In this document: piece after piece, positions 49,964 through 63,140 of the stretch
Layout of the letters: each line of letters starts with the position of its first letter
Numbering within the stretch: position 1 is the stretch's first letter
Source: Azadirachta indica
Taxonomy: Eukaryota; Streptophyta; Magnoliopsida; Sapindales; Meliaceae
Reading direction: 5' to 3'
Length of the DNA stretch: 64,000 bases
Assembly: GCA_022749755.1 (NCBI GenBank)
Contig: CM040440.1
Span: 17,595,269-17,659,268, forward strand
Program-made: the position numbers and the translations under genes
The notes under the pieces: model-generated
Told to the model about the DNA's origin: nothing
What the model saw: only the letters and a program-made list of their open reading frames with translations
The model's database searches: none

Positions 49964-52900
49964 TCAGTTTTGAGGACTTTTCCCCAAATTAGACAACTTT
50001 GGTTCTCCTGTCTTTGGACTTGGAAGACCTCTCCCGTGAACACGAGGACTTCTTTCCCCCTTTAGTTCACTGACGCGAGGACTGTGTCGGACACGGGGGC
50101 TTTGGAGGCTTAGAGGGTCATTTACTGGCGTTGCAGTGGAACTTGTGATCTTAGGGCTGCTTGTGTGCCTAAACTCACCACGGCTTCTAGTGATAACCTC
50201 ATCTAAAATCTCTCCATCTCCTCCAAAAGAAGCACGAGAGCCTAGCTCTGCCTCCTGTTTTGAAAAATATCAACACATTTGATCAATGTGAGAAATTTTA
50301 TTTGTTAGTTCGTAAGGTAAACTAGCTAGTTAGAACAAAATGAAAATTCTTTCTTACTGTTGCGAGAGCGAAAGGCAAAGCCGGCGCCTCTTCATACTCT
50401 GCCGCATCCAAGTCTGTAAGATGTGCCCCTTTGAAAAACTTGGGCAGAATGTATTGTCTAACGGGAACCAGTAGCATGATCATTAAAGGAAACATAACCC
50501 CAGCAATTGGAATCCAAGTAAGCCCAAAGCAGATAAGCAAATAAGTTGTCTGAAAAATGGTAAATGTTGCAATTGACTTGAATGGCACAGTTTCCACAAA
50601 TGTTGCATGAGACTCCTCAAGGACTCTGCATCAAAGATAGATAGTTATCTTAGACATTATTAATTAAGCGGAGGGGAAAAATTGACATAATTTGAAGACG
50701 AGGATATGAATATGTTACTTGTATCTTCTGCTAGGAGCCGTGAAGATGAATAAGATTCTCTCCCAGAACTGGTTACCAGGTAAACTTTCAATGGCCATGA
50801 ATGCAAAGTAGCCCCATAGGACTGAGGTCGGTATCATTTTGAGAATGGGCATTGCTGCGACACATCCTCCAACCATCATGGCCTGAAGCAAGTTACTGAC
50901 ACGCTGTTCTTTTACCTCGACAGGCAGCAGATCATCAATCTCCTTCTCAATATCAAATAGTGTTTCATCAACTGGGGCATTAAGATTGCCTGTGCATGAC
51001 GCTGCTTGAATGGTTGATTCTTTTAATTCTTTTAGTCCCTGCACAATAATTTTGACGTTGTCAAGTTTTAAACAGTTTGAGGATCTTGACACTTGAGTTA
51101 GACGATTGAAACACAGACGATCACCGCATACTGCTATTAAATTTCAACTATGATTATAAAATTGAACATATTTTACTATCAGAGGACTTGATACAATTTG
51201 TAAATTCGTGTGACCTTCCTGTTTTAATTACAGTTGACCGGCTTCAGTGAAGTCATATACACAAGGAATCAGAGAATGCTAGGACAAAACTATATTTAAA
51301 TTTAGTAGCCTGGAAAATATGGGCCTAAAGACTAAAAGCTTTTTGTTGTTTTCATAATAAAGTAGAGCAGGAATTCGATAAATCATGAGAATAAAAACTA
51401 ACAGATGTAGCAGTTAACCGCACTTGAGATGCTTGCTGCTGGTAGATTAGAGGAGTCTGCATTTGTTGATAGGCTTCTTGCATATTTCCATACAACTGTC
51501 CCAGGCTAGCATTCTTCCTCATACTTTTGCGCGCTGTTTCAACAAGCCGGTTTCGAAGCAACTACAAAATGTGCAGAGTATGATACTAAGCAAACTTATT
51601 TGCACAATTAACCATTATACATCAATCAAACAGATATTTTCTTAAAATGCTCAGAAAATAGTTGAATTTATGTGTGAAAGCAGGAAAGAATATACCTGAT
51701 GTTTAAGAGTAGCAAGACTCTTCGTGTGCATTGGAGATTGTGGGATGACTCCATTAGCTGGTGGTATTCCAATAAGTCCACACAATAAGGTCTGCCATTA
51801 AAAATTTTTCAATTTAACATAGGGGGAGCACATGAAAAGTATACTCAAAAAGGAAAAAAAAAATGCAAGTATAGCTAGAGAGGGATTTAAGAGGAAACTC
51901 AGTTGCGTACCAACGACGCCAAAATAAGCAAGTCATAATGGTAAGATGATGGCTTTCTCAAGTTAAATTCTTTCTGCTGAGCAAGTTGGGATGCTACACT
52001 ATGGTCAAAATAGTAAAGCACAGCAATCATGGTTGCTGGAATAAAAGCTCCAATTATGTAGAAAATAGGAACGTCTACCATATCCTGTCATTTTGAATTA
52101 TGCACAAATCAATATCTGATCTATAATTTACAGAAACAAATTACTCGATAGAGATGAATCAAACATGCCTTGATGACTGTCCAATTCTCGTATGCACCAG
52201 GCGACCATGGATTTGGGCTGAAGAGGCGTCGTGGAATTCCTTTGGGAACACGTGAAGCTGGAATGTAGGAAACAGCTGTCCAGACTAGAACCATAAGGGG
52301 CACACCATAGTCTGCTATCAAGCTTCTTAGCCAACCTGTCAAAATAATTTGTTTGAAGTTCCAAAATTGGAACTTATGAGCAATATAGAGAAAGTCTATT
52401 TTCACAAAAACTCGATGCTAATATACTTTATTTACCAGTCCCATAGCGCCATGACCTTGCTTTTCGGCTTCTTAATGCCGTGTGCAGAAGGCCAAATGAC
52501 AGAACCAGAGCAAACATGCCATTTGCAAACCTCCATGAAGGTATAAACTGAACCGACTTCGGATTCTCTCGTTCTGGAATTCGAAATTCATCCACTAGTC
52601 CCTGAACACAATTCAGTCAACAATGAAGTAAATACCATGATAATAGTAAAAATGCAAATAAGAAATATAACTGAATTAAGAACTACTCTTTACTTTGACA
52701 GCTTGCTGCATGAAGAGCATTGCAATAAGCAGACCAAAGAGTTCTCCTGCTACACGGGTAAACCTGTTGATAATGGAGCAAGCTCCTAGGATGGACAGTA
52801 TGAACAGCAGCAATGCGGTCCAAACACATACCCTACAAATTACATGATCAAGCAAGTTTGTGAATTTAAAGTACTGCCGTAGAAGACCAAAATCATGTAC

Positions 52901-53660
52901 AGGGACATGCAAAGAAAATAAAGAGGAAATTAATTAGCTTACCATCCAGTCCACGCTAGAAACAGATTTCGACCCAAATCTGATCTCTCTTTGGCAAAGT
53001 TAAACATAAATGTGTACATAATCACAGTAGGCTCTGCCACTCCTAAGATCAGCAAAGGTTGACCTCCAAGGATCGAGTGTATAATTCCACAAAGTGCAGT
53101 AGATGCCAGGGTCTGTACTGCCGTCAGTACTCCCTCTGCATGTATAAGGTGGACATTTTACATGCGGCAATGTTAAAAAATTCATACTTTTAATTTCTAT
53201 CCTGTATTTTTCAATTTGAGTTGTTTTTTTTTTTCCCTGTCCATTCCTTTTTTTCTTTTCGTGTGTTGAAATTCCAAGATAGAAACGCTGATAATGAGAA
53301 AGGTAGCAAAAAGAATAATCAAAAGAACTTTTACAATTATTATTATTGTTATTATTTTCAGAGTTTGTGTCAATTACCAGTATCTCTCTCCAGTTGTTCG
53401 CCAAATGAAATGACTGGAATCGCGGAAGCAAAGAATATGTATGTGGTGGGAGCCAAAATCCTGGAAACAATATGTATCAGCCACCTGAAAACTCACCAAT
53501 ACAATATAATTTTGCTGCTGAACAAATGACCTGTAAAAATGATGTGACTATTTTACCTGAAACCCGCTTTAATGCCGCCAACCCAATCTTGCTTGTAACA
53601 CATCAACCTTCCTCGAAGATCATTCTTAATCCCGCGAAAAGGTACAAAGGTCTCTTCCAT
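49964..53660 (-). CDS. BOR1: BOR1-type borate exporter (SLC4-like anion exchanger family)
   Basis: Twelve exons on the minus strand: 53660-53557, 53460-53378, 53135-52943, 52832-52694, 52601-52436, 52335-52169, 52084-51911, 51791-51696, 51561-51424, 51038-50719, 50625-50358, 50254-49964; 712 aa, the usual BOR1 length. Starts [20 protein letters not shown] and has the family's membrane domain ([60 protein letters not shown]). It keeps [15 protein letters not shown], which contains the acidic and Tyr-based sorting region used in boron-induced endocytosis, and the BOR1-type tail [17 protein letters not shown] with SPRV repeats. It loads borate into xylem at the plasma membrane under boron shortage. 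Intron 6 has a GC donor. Orthology within the BOR1/BOR2 group is inferred. Confidence 0.94.
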
Positions 53661-54035
53661 TGTTGTCTATCTACGCAAATCAAATTCAGTCTTGCACGTT
53701 CTTCTCCGATGGTTTGTAATGATAATTGAGCTAGGACTGAGAAAGTATCAAGGAAAAGCAAGAATGGCCGCTACGGATGATGTTGAGCGTTCCCAGATTG
53801 AAATGAGAATGCCATTGAAAGCACTGATAAGAAAAACTAACAACCTTACAATTACATAATTTGGGGGTCAAGAATTTAAACAAAAACTTTAGAAAAGAAG
53901 GACCAAGCGCTTGGTATTAGTCAACAGAGATAGTGAGAGAAGAAACGCTGGAATTAATGGTAGAGACTCAAACTACATGTGATCAGCTTGGCGTATGGAT
54001 TCAAGAATTCAATGCACTACATCTAAATGATCAGC

Positions 54036-54075
<40 letters not shown>

Positions 54076-55201
54076 AGAACCTACAAGGAAGAGTGACGGA
54101 CGTTAAATGATTTGGAATTAAGGAGAGATAAATTAACTAGTCAGCACTCAAGTATATATGTGTTAATCTTGGTGCAATGTGGGCAGTGAAGAAAGGAACC
54201 AACTATATATATATATAATGAGTTAGGTTCTGGAAAAGAAGGGGAAGTATGTGTTTGGTGCAGGTAGCAACGGGGGTTAAATATTAAAATGAAAGTGAAC
54301 TATTGTAGTAGCAATGTCATTGATAGGGGATGCAAATCCTCTGCGTCCTTGGATGTTTCCCATTCTCATTTCTATGGGGCCATCAGCCATGCATTGTCAA
54401 CTTTTTTATCGTGATTGGATCAGGTTCGTTTGATGACTTTTAACATTCAGATGATCCATCACACTGTTTAATGTGAATGCGCTCTCAGCACTATATATAT
54501 AATTTCCTTCCGTTAATTTTGATTTTGTATATCATCAAACCGATCGAAACAGAAAAGGATCATTGCCATTCCTCAACACCAATGGGAAATACTGGCTATT
54601 TCTTAATTATTAATTCATTCATTCATTTTAATCACACAGGACGATCAACTTTGGTAGCAGTTGAAGACCCACACGTCTCCTTCTTTTATTTTAATTTCTT
54701 TAATTTATTCTCTTTTACTTTTTTTTTTTTTTATATATTGTATAAAAAGCAGCAGTCTTATTTATTTTGTTGAACTGGAGTTGTATATATATAAATATAT
54801 GAATAACGAGCTTGGAGAATGGAGAGCATCCATGTACACTGATGGAATGCTGGAAGAATGATCTTGGAACTTTCTTTGTGGAGATTGCGTGAACCATAAT
54901 AAAACCAGTTGACCTGATTCTTAAATCCTATTGGTCCTTTTTGCATTCCAGCAAACAAAATGCATCAAGTAGCTAGGAGAGTGCCGTTAAAATTGCGATT
55001 ATTCAAATGTTGGCCCATGTGATTTGGACAACTCATTTTGGCTATTAATCTTCCTAATTACTCGCACTCGATCGCTTACCCCTCTCAGAAGGTAATTAAG
55101 CTGAGTTTGGTTGGATTGGATATGTTTGGTCTTATCAACCTTAATTTGTATTATTATTTACCAAAAATTTCCATCCCAAAACAAGAAGTTATATATGTAA
55201 T
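53661..55201. other. Upstream region of the borate exporter
   Basis: Leader and promoter of the minus-strand BOR1-like gene, with (TA)n at 54039-54073. No ATG is seen in the first 100 nt of the predicted leader. ORFs around 54477-54958 are low-complexity and unsupported. Confidence 0.45.
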
Positions 55202-55209
55202 GCATTAAC

Positions 55210-55832
55210 TAGGGATGTCAAAATTCTCCGTGGGGCCCCAAACCCACAGTATCTACTCCCAACGGGGGAGAATTTAAATAAATTTTGAGGAATGGGGCGG
55301 GAAACGGAAAGAAATTAATCCTTAATTTATTAATGGGATGTGAATTGATTTAGCTCTCCCCACCCTCACCCCATTACCCAATAAAACATAATATAAATAT
55401 ATTATAATTTATAAATTAAACTTTATATATGTAAATATAATTTTATATTATAATTTCTAAAAAATTATATATTATAATTAAATGTAATTAGTAATAAAAA
55501 ATTATACAGTCATGAATTAATATTATAAAAAATAGAATATACAAATAAAAAGTAAAAGATTAAAAATTAAAAAGACCCTATATTGTGTTTCTAATAATAT
55601 ATTAATAATATTTTGATTTAAATTAATTAAATTCTTATATTATTAAAATTAATTTATAAAAATAATATAAGATGCGGAATTAATATGGGAATGGAGAACT
55701 CATTTCCTCTGTGGGATTCTCCATCCCCATTCCATTAAATTTAATAGGAAATAGGGATGGGAATGGGAATTAAAATAAAAAACGGGATGGAAAATGGAGC
55801 ATGCCTCCCCACCCCGCCCATTGCCATCCCTA
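55210..55832. mobile_element. hAT-like MITE, 623 bp
   Basis: Perfect 8-bp target duplication GCATTAAC at 55202-55209 and 55833-55840. Terminal inverted repeats TAGGGATGTCAA and (reverse complement) TAGGGATGGCAA. GC-rich sub-terminal blocks of GGGGATGGG-type words surround an AT-rich core. No transposase reading frame, so non-autonomous. Confidence 0.88.
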
Positions 55833-55840
55833 GCATTAAC

Positions 55841-58648
55841 CCTCACCACTTCCAATTCAAGTTTCTAAAACATGTGTCTCTCGTATCTGTTAATTACGAA
55901 CATATTAGACCACATTAATTAGCTTTTTTTTTTTTTTTTTTTTTTTGTCTTTTCCTTTTCTGATCTAAGCATAATATTTTTGTGCCGACTTCAGTAGAGG
56001 AGTTTTTATACTTGTAATTAAATCCCACTTGATATCCAATCCATTAACTGCGGTATGGCACCCCATGGCTTGATCTACGTCACATCAGCAATGACAGACA
56101 AAGCGAAACCCTGATCGTGCGGAACTAGAACTAGTTAACGTTATGGGGCCGCTTGAAATGATCGTCTATGATTCCAATTATCAATTATTATACTTTTGGG
56201 GCTGAAAATCAAATCTAAGAATGACTTAGCTTGCTTGCTTAGCAGAAGGAGCACTTTCATTTCTTTGACGTGAGAGCAAGAGATAGACGAATTGCTTATT
56301 TTCTTCTTAATTTTAAATAAGCCAACTCCTTACCTTCCTGCCTTTCCATTCGTTCGAAAGAGCTACATGTTTTTGCATGGTCCCATCATAAAGCACGATG
56401 TGAAGGTCTCTACTTCCTAGATGCCAGTACAAATTTTAGTTTATTAAAACAGCCTATATATATATATATATATGTATTGATTTAAATCGTATTATACGAG
56501 CTTGGTTAATTTGAAATTAAGTAGTGGAAAGCGATAATGATATGCAATCATCATCATTTTGTTTATCTATAGTCACATCATTCATACCACCATCTCCATT
56601 AGAAAGAAAATTAAAGAACTGAAAACATATGAGAATCTGAAACACAATACAAAGGAAAAGGAGATGCCATTACACTTTTAATTATATAATTAATCAACTT
56701 GTAAAAGTGTTTTGCAAAGCAAGCACTTTCAGATTCAAAGGTATCAACTAATCTAACAAGTCTTTTATATATATATACACATATATATATATGTTGTTCG
56801 TCGGGCATATTCATTAAATCTCCCAAAGACATTTGGTTGGTGACAGGGGGTAGATTATACTATAATTAAGTGATTAAATATTGTACTTCTTTTTATTTGA
56901 TCGAAACAAACAAAATGATTGATAAAGTTCGCCAGCATAAATTAATTTTAGTTCTCTGCACTTAAAATTAAGCAAAGGGTTCCATATGTTTGCCTTCCTC
57001 TCCCTCAATTATAATTAATTTTAATTTCAGCAATCAATGGAATATTAGGAAGTTTCTTCTATTCTACCAACATTAATTAATTCATTATATATGTGGGATA
57101 TTCATTTTTAATTTTTTCGATCGTTCTGTGGGAGTGTGAACATGAAGTTGGGATACAGATTAATAAGTCCAAAATCCAGATTGTAGTGCTTTTCAGTTAA
57201 CCACTAGGTTATGAATAGATGCTCTCTACTCATAAGGTTTCTGAAACAAATATATATAGAACATCGATCAAAGAGATATGTCAAAAGAGAATACAAAATT
57301 ATAATTATAAACATTAAAGATAATAGTCCCTTTTCTGTGTAACCTTTTTTGACATTGTCAATGGCAATACTTTCTTTTTTTTTTCTTCCAGTTGGATTAT
57401 TAGGCTTGAATTTAATTAATCACATCTTGATGACAGGAGACCTCCACAAATAAAAGTGTCAAAGTATTATTTTCTTTCTTTTTCTTTTCTGAGTAAAATA
57501 TTGCCCTTTTTTTTGTCCTTCACTAATATTAGGCGTCAAATAATTATGTAAGGATATTCAACTACAACCTTTTTTTTTTTTTTTTGTTTTTTAATTTTGT
57601 GCGGTGGATAGTTTTTGAGTTTTCAAACTAAATGATATATAAGCCCACTAATGTCCATGTCTTTACCAAAATAAATAAATAAATAAAGAAATGGTGAGAG
57701 CTAGGGCAAAGCTTACACATGCACGCGAAAGATGCAAGAGTTCCTCTCTTTTGATTTCTTTTCTTCTTTGCTTTTAATATAATTATACCATTGAAGTTGC
57801 AGACAAATGATTTTGTCTAGCACACAGGACTCTATTCTTGCTTATAATTGAGAGGTTGTGATGCAAAGACAAAAGCATCCTTCGAGAAAGCTATAGATTC
57901 ATCATAATTCTCATCAATCTCACCATTGACTAAGTGGTAGGCCCTTCAATTGATTATCTGTTTGTGCCCTTTAATGGATCATTCCCTTTCGACACAAATT
58001 TGGCAAATAATGTTAAAAGATTGTGTATTCTAATTATGCCACGAACCTAATTAATGGATCTACTTTTACTATTCCCACAAGTCAATTCAACAAGAGTTCT
58101 TTTGTCATATAGCTAGTAGTATCACTGATTAAGTACTGCATATATCACAAAAATTATTGTCCAGAGAACTATATATATCATAAAGGCATCCACTCGTGAA
58201 AATGTTTTTTTATTTTTTTATTTTTTTGAGTCAAATATTCCAATATTTGCAAACAAACATCTAAGTTTTACTTCCAGTCTCGAATTATCAGGTCAATTAC
58301 AAGGCAATCAAATTAAGCATTTTCCTATAACTAGAGTATCCAGGTATCAAATTTTGTATTTAACATACTTATTTATTATAAGTAAATTAAATAATTATGA
58401 TTCTCTCTTTCTTCTATGATATATATATATATATACAATTTATTTTTGTAGTATTGGCCTAATTATTTTTATTATGTTTTTGTTATAATTCACTATATAT
58501 ATAAGTATAATTGGTAATGGAATCAACGTTGATTTTAGTGAATGTTGATTATTATTATTGTTCTTAATTTTAGTGTTAATATTATAGAATAGACAATTGT
58601 CATATAACAGGCATAAACATATATGGATCAAGTACTTTTATTATTTCT

Positions 58649-58681
<33 letters not shown>

Positions 58682-59320
58682 TATAGACAAAGTTATACCT
58701 GATCATGGTCAATTATTCTCTCTATTAACTAATTCTTACATGATAATTTGTTTCAGTTATCATTGGGTTGTAATACTCATATGTAAGCTTCATTATTTCA
58801 AATCAAGCATGAAGAAGAGTCCCAAAATTTGTCAAACTTGGCAGCCTGACTGGAGGTATGAAATTAAATAGAATACTGGCGTTGGATTGATAAAATACTC
58901 AAGGGAACCCAACGACCCTATTGGTAGTGGTGGCAGCAGCAATTCGGTGTATTGAACTCCATCGGTCCCGAACATTAATGGAGCTTATACTCGTATACTT
59001 TGCTGCAAAATTAATTAATGCTATAAACAGGCTGGCCGCACGTTCCTGATCTCACTTTTGTAATTATTTGGAGGCCCGCCATAGCCGCAACAAGCCAGAA
59101 ATAAGCTAAGTAATCAATGAATCCCCAAACCAGAGCCAATGAAAAAAAATAATTTAAGTCAAAGTGCACCCACCAAAATTTTCTAAAGGATGCAGCATGT
59201 ATACTATAGTATAGTATAGTTAAAGAAGGAGTGAACTTTCTAATTAAGCTAGCTCACATCGAAATTCATTCTGATCTTACATATGATGCCATGATCCTTG
59301 GTAATTTAACAAAGAGAGAT

Positions 59321-59355
<35 letters not shown>

Positions 59356-60287
59356 TTCATGATGGTGGATATGTGCACATACACGATTCACGATGGTGGC
59401 AACCTTAAAACTTATTTGCAGATTATAAATACTCTCAAAGGAAGCCAATATGATACCATGAGATAAAAAAGTATTATTAGAAAAATATGACTAGTAAGAT
59501 ATACTAGAATACTAGTTTACAAGTACAAATTAACAATGAAAGAGTAGAGGTAGCATGCATGCACCAGTTACACGGGCAAAATTTGGAGAAAACATGTCAA
59601 AATTGTGGGATGAAATAACTGAAATTTAAGTGCATGCTCACCCAGCATATATAGCATATAGCGTGTACCGACATTAATTATTATTCAAAGTAAATCTTAA
59701 GGTGGGGAAAATTTTATCAATTATTATTTGAGTAGCATGCATTTGATATTATATATATATATATATCCGAATTTAAATAAGATTTAAGACACCAAGATTG
59801 ATAAGAAACACAAGCCAAAGGCCAAGAAAGATATGTGAGCAACATATATAATGTTAAGCGTTCAGAATAAGACAGAAGATTATCATTATTATTATTGTTA
59901 TTATGTATATAAACTGTACTTTTAATTATAATACAATTGGATAATGTTATTGTTTACTGAACAAATAAATTTATAATAAGTAATTTGTTGGCATTGACTT
60001 TCCGTCTCGCATCATATATCACATGTAAGTGCATTGCTATTGACTATTGTGATGTGATGATTGATGATGGCTATTCACGTGCAATGTACAAGTCAAACTG
60101 AAATTGTAAATGCTAATAAACCCAAAATAATGAATGGGAGTGGGCCTTGTCTATACTTAATGCGAATGGGCCTCAAATTTTACATGCTATCAAACCCAAA
60201 ACGCTTTGGGTTGTCCAGAGAGATTCTCAATGTCCGTTTTATTTTGTTAAAATCAAATATAAAAATTAAATTAAATTAAATTAAATT
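55841..60287. other. Gene-poor AT-rich stretch
   Basis: About 4.4 kb with no supported protein gene. Contains T-run 55926-55946, several (TA)n arrays (56455-56473, 58651-58679, 59324-59354), and a (TTAAA)n run just before the tRNA. Small ORFs have no recognisable features. Confidence 0.5.
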
Positions 60288-60312
60288 TGCGGTGAACGTG
60301 GATCGAACACGT

Positions 60313-60355
<43 letters not shown>

Positions 60356-60360
60356 CCCGC
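60288..60360 (-). tRNA. tRNA-Phe (GAA)
   Basis: The minus strand reads GCGGGGATAGCTCAGTTGGG...CTGAAGA...GTTCGATC...TCACCGC plus discriminator A, a full 73-nt cloverleaf. Anticodon GAA is at 60327-60325. A- and B-box promoters are intact (TAGCTCAGTTGGG and GTTCGATCC). No intron. A T5 stretch (plus-strand A-run at 60261-60265) about 25 nt downstream can terminate Pol III. The T-stem closing pair is A-T rather than the G-C I recall from plant tRNA-Phe. Confidence 0.96.
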
Positions 60361-61129
60361 AGGATGTTTTTAAATTTCTATCTAAAACAGTATTACATCA
60401 ACCACGTAAAGAGCGCAATCGAAAAAATAAAAATGTACTCCACAATTCATCAACTGTTTAAAGAATACAATTATACAACCAATCTATTAACCCCTTCCAC
60501 CCTCATTTACTCCTCGCATTGCCATGATTAAACAGATAGAACCACAATCGTAGATTGTGGTGCGCCATAAATTCTATCTTACGCTCAACGCATTTGGACT
60601 TTCATCTTGTCCTCTCAGGTAACTTTGGCTTCACATACTGAGCTGCATAAACCATGCATACTCCTTCCATCCCAGAAAGACAATTAGAAATGGAAATTCA
60701 GATCTAACAAAATCAAGAAATTGAATATAGAAAAATAAACCAAGTGGAAAAATAATTTATTTCATCTCCAAATGAGTTACTGTACAGTGAGCATGAATTT
60801 AAGGTGAATACATTGAACAACTTATCAAGTCACCATAAAAACCACTGGATTAACACAAAAACAGTATACGTATTGGATCAACTTATGTTTCCTTTGGGAT
60901 TTTAGAGCTTCTAAGCACGGCACACAAAATGTTTGATAACACAAATTTTTAGTGGAACCACTTATTTTCCACTTCAATTTAACACTCAACAATTTCACCT
61001 GACAGCAATTGTAGCTTAAAAACTACAACACCTCAATACCAAGCAAAACCTTAATTTATTTCCTGTTACACTTTATCCGCATAGTACAGAATCAACTGAA
61101 TACAGATTAAAGATTTTCAGTAGAATTGA
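60361..61129. other. Between tRNA-Phe and the DUF952 gene
   Basis: No gene seen. The right part is likely the 3' UTR of the minus-strand DUF952 gene. Confidence 0.5.
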
Positions 61130-62822
61130 TTAATTTAGGAAACTACAGCTAAATTGACCATCTGATAGAGACAATTTCTCTGCTTTTGTAACGACATCTA
61201 ATGGAAGAGGAACAAAACTTCTGGATAGGCCATAGAAATGAGGGAAGCTGTTTGAACCATCCACAAGTTCATATATCACTCTGTCACCAAGCTGCAACAA
61301 ATATACAAGTAACAGAGAAGCTCATAAATGATCATGGGTTATAGACAACAATGCCAACCAAGTAATATTGTCACAATTTACTTGATTCATAATCAATTTA
61401 TGCTTCATTTGGGGTTGAGATGCTATGACTTTGAAGTTACAGCTGTTGTGAGATAAAATCACTTGAAGTCAAAAATGAGTGGTCTCACTAAGAGTTGGTG
61501 TTTACCAAACAAACACAATAGTCTCAAAGCCTTAATCAATAAAAATGTTTATTCTTATAATTGAACATGATTCCTTTTGGCCTTCTCCTCTTGCATAGTT
61601 CCATTAGCATACTCAGGCACTAATAAAGCACACATAGGAAAACTCCTTGAAGTAACTATGTAGAACAAATAGACAATGGCAAAGTTAGAATGTTTTGCTA
61701 GCTAACTGACACAATTGTATTCTAAGTAGCTAATCTTCAACCATTTTTTTCTACCATGTTCATAATGGGAAAGATTTTTCCTCCAAGTTCCATCGTCCCA
61801 AAATGGTTTTCAAGCTTCAGTAACACTCGATGGCAGTGCAGTCTGGCACCCATATACGAATATAATCTCCAAACACTACCAAACTTAAATTGGTCCAAGC
61901 ATATAATATATATGTACTGCTGAAGTTTAACTGTTATCCTTTTTAATTTTCTTCTGTTTGTGGTGAATTGAATGGCTTGCAACAATTCAAGTAAACACAA
62001 CTATTATCCCATTAGCATCACAACAGGCACCGGGGCTCCATTAAATATCATGCTAGTTCATGTAACAGAAAGAGAAATGAAAAATAAAAGAAAATAAAAA
62101 GGTAAATACAGAACAACTAGTACTTTTTTCATAGTAGGCATAAGTAAAGATAAAAATTCTGAAAGTGTTTTACAATTTAATACTACTGATCATCACCATA
62201 TATGAAAGCAAATATGTTCATATTCACTATTTCACATGACATCCATTTTCATTTCAATAAATGCTCCTAACTTGCAAAACAAAGATGAAGTGAATATGCT
62301 CACTTTTTTAGCATCAACTTGTAGCAGATACAAATCCTCCTTCGTGTTCAAAAAGAAGTTCTGTAATGTTGACTGCACCTGCAAAATGAGAAATAAAAAA
62401 TATGGCATGAGTTTTAGGCCTCAAAGCAGAGTCAAATATACAGCCAACAATTCAAAATCTAAGCACCCATCTCAGATAGCCAGTTCGACAAGATCATCTA
62501 ATTCTGTTCTTTTACTTGTTTAGAAACTTTCTTGATAGTTTGAGTTCATATAGGTTATTTCTCTTAACAATTTTTGGCTACACATAAAAAGTTCATACTG
62601 CTAATTCTCATTAACAGACTCTAAAAATGTAAAATTTTTGCGAAGAATAGAAAATGAAGCAGAGAAGAGGAGGTTGACCTGGTCGAGCTTACTGAGATGG
62701 AAGCAACCGGTGGATTTGTCAAGTTCTCCACCAAAAGAAGATCCATTTTTCTGGAACTCTTCCCATTCTTTAGCCGTGCTGATCCTGTACACGAATTCTT
62801 CACCTTCCTGTTTTCCACCCAT
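61130..62822 (-). CDS. DUF952 family protein
   Basis: Three exons: 62822-62679, 62378-62304, 61291-61130; 126 aa, all GT-AG at codon boundaries. The first exon gives MGGKQEGEEFVYRISTAKEW...FGGELDKSTGCFHLSKLDQ, the DUF952 start (Y-R-I-S..EW, then a substrate-like HLS). The second gives VQSTLQNFFLNTKEDLYLLQ and VDAKK. The third gives LGDRVIYELVDGSNSFPHFY and SRSFVPLPLDVVTKAEKLSL. The family is a small cytosolic fold of unknown biochemical role found in bacteria and plants; length fits a single domain. No targeting peptide. It shares a roughly 320-bp divergent promoter region with GLB1. An intronic ORF at 61737-62000 is spurious. Confidence 0.88.
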
Positions 62823-63140
62823 TTTCAGCCACCTGGTCTATTCTACTCTGCTGTAAACAGCAAGATTACATAATTACATTACCATTACCCCGTTAACAAA
62901 TTAACGTGGGCTTATAACAAAACATGGCCCAGTAGTATAGGACTAATTGGAGCCCAACTAACAATAAAGTCCAATTACCACGTGCCGATTCAAAACCCCA
63001 CTCCTTTTAACTTTTTGTAAATAGAGCGAGCGCACCGCATTGTTGACGTTACCTGCGAGGCTCGGACATTGTAGTTCACTGTCTGTAACATTACATATTT
63101 ACATTACTGTAATCCAACTGAACCTCTGCATTATCAAATC
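62823..63140. promoter_or_regulatory. Shared divergent promoter region of DUF952 and GLB1
   Basis: Only 318 bp separate the two start codons, so both leaders and core promoters lie here. A G-box-like CCACGTGCC is at about 62978-62986 and a TGACG-related GTTGACGTTA near 63041. Coregulation is possible but not shown. Confidence 0.5.

Noticed and set aside
61737..62000. 87-aa minus-strand ORF
   Set aside because: Falls wholly inside intron 2 of the DUF952 gene.
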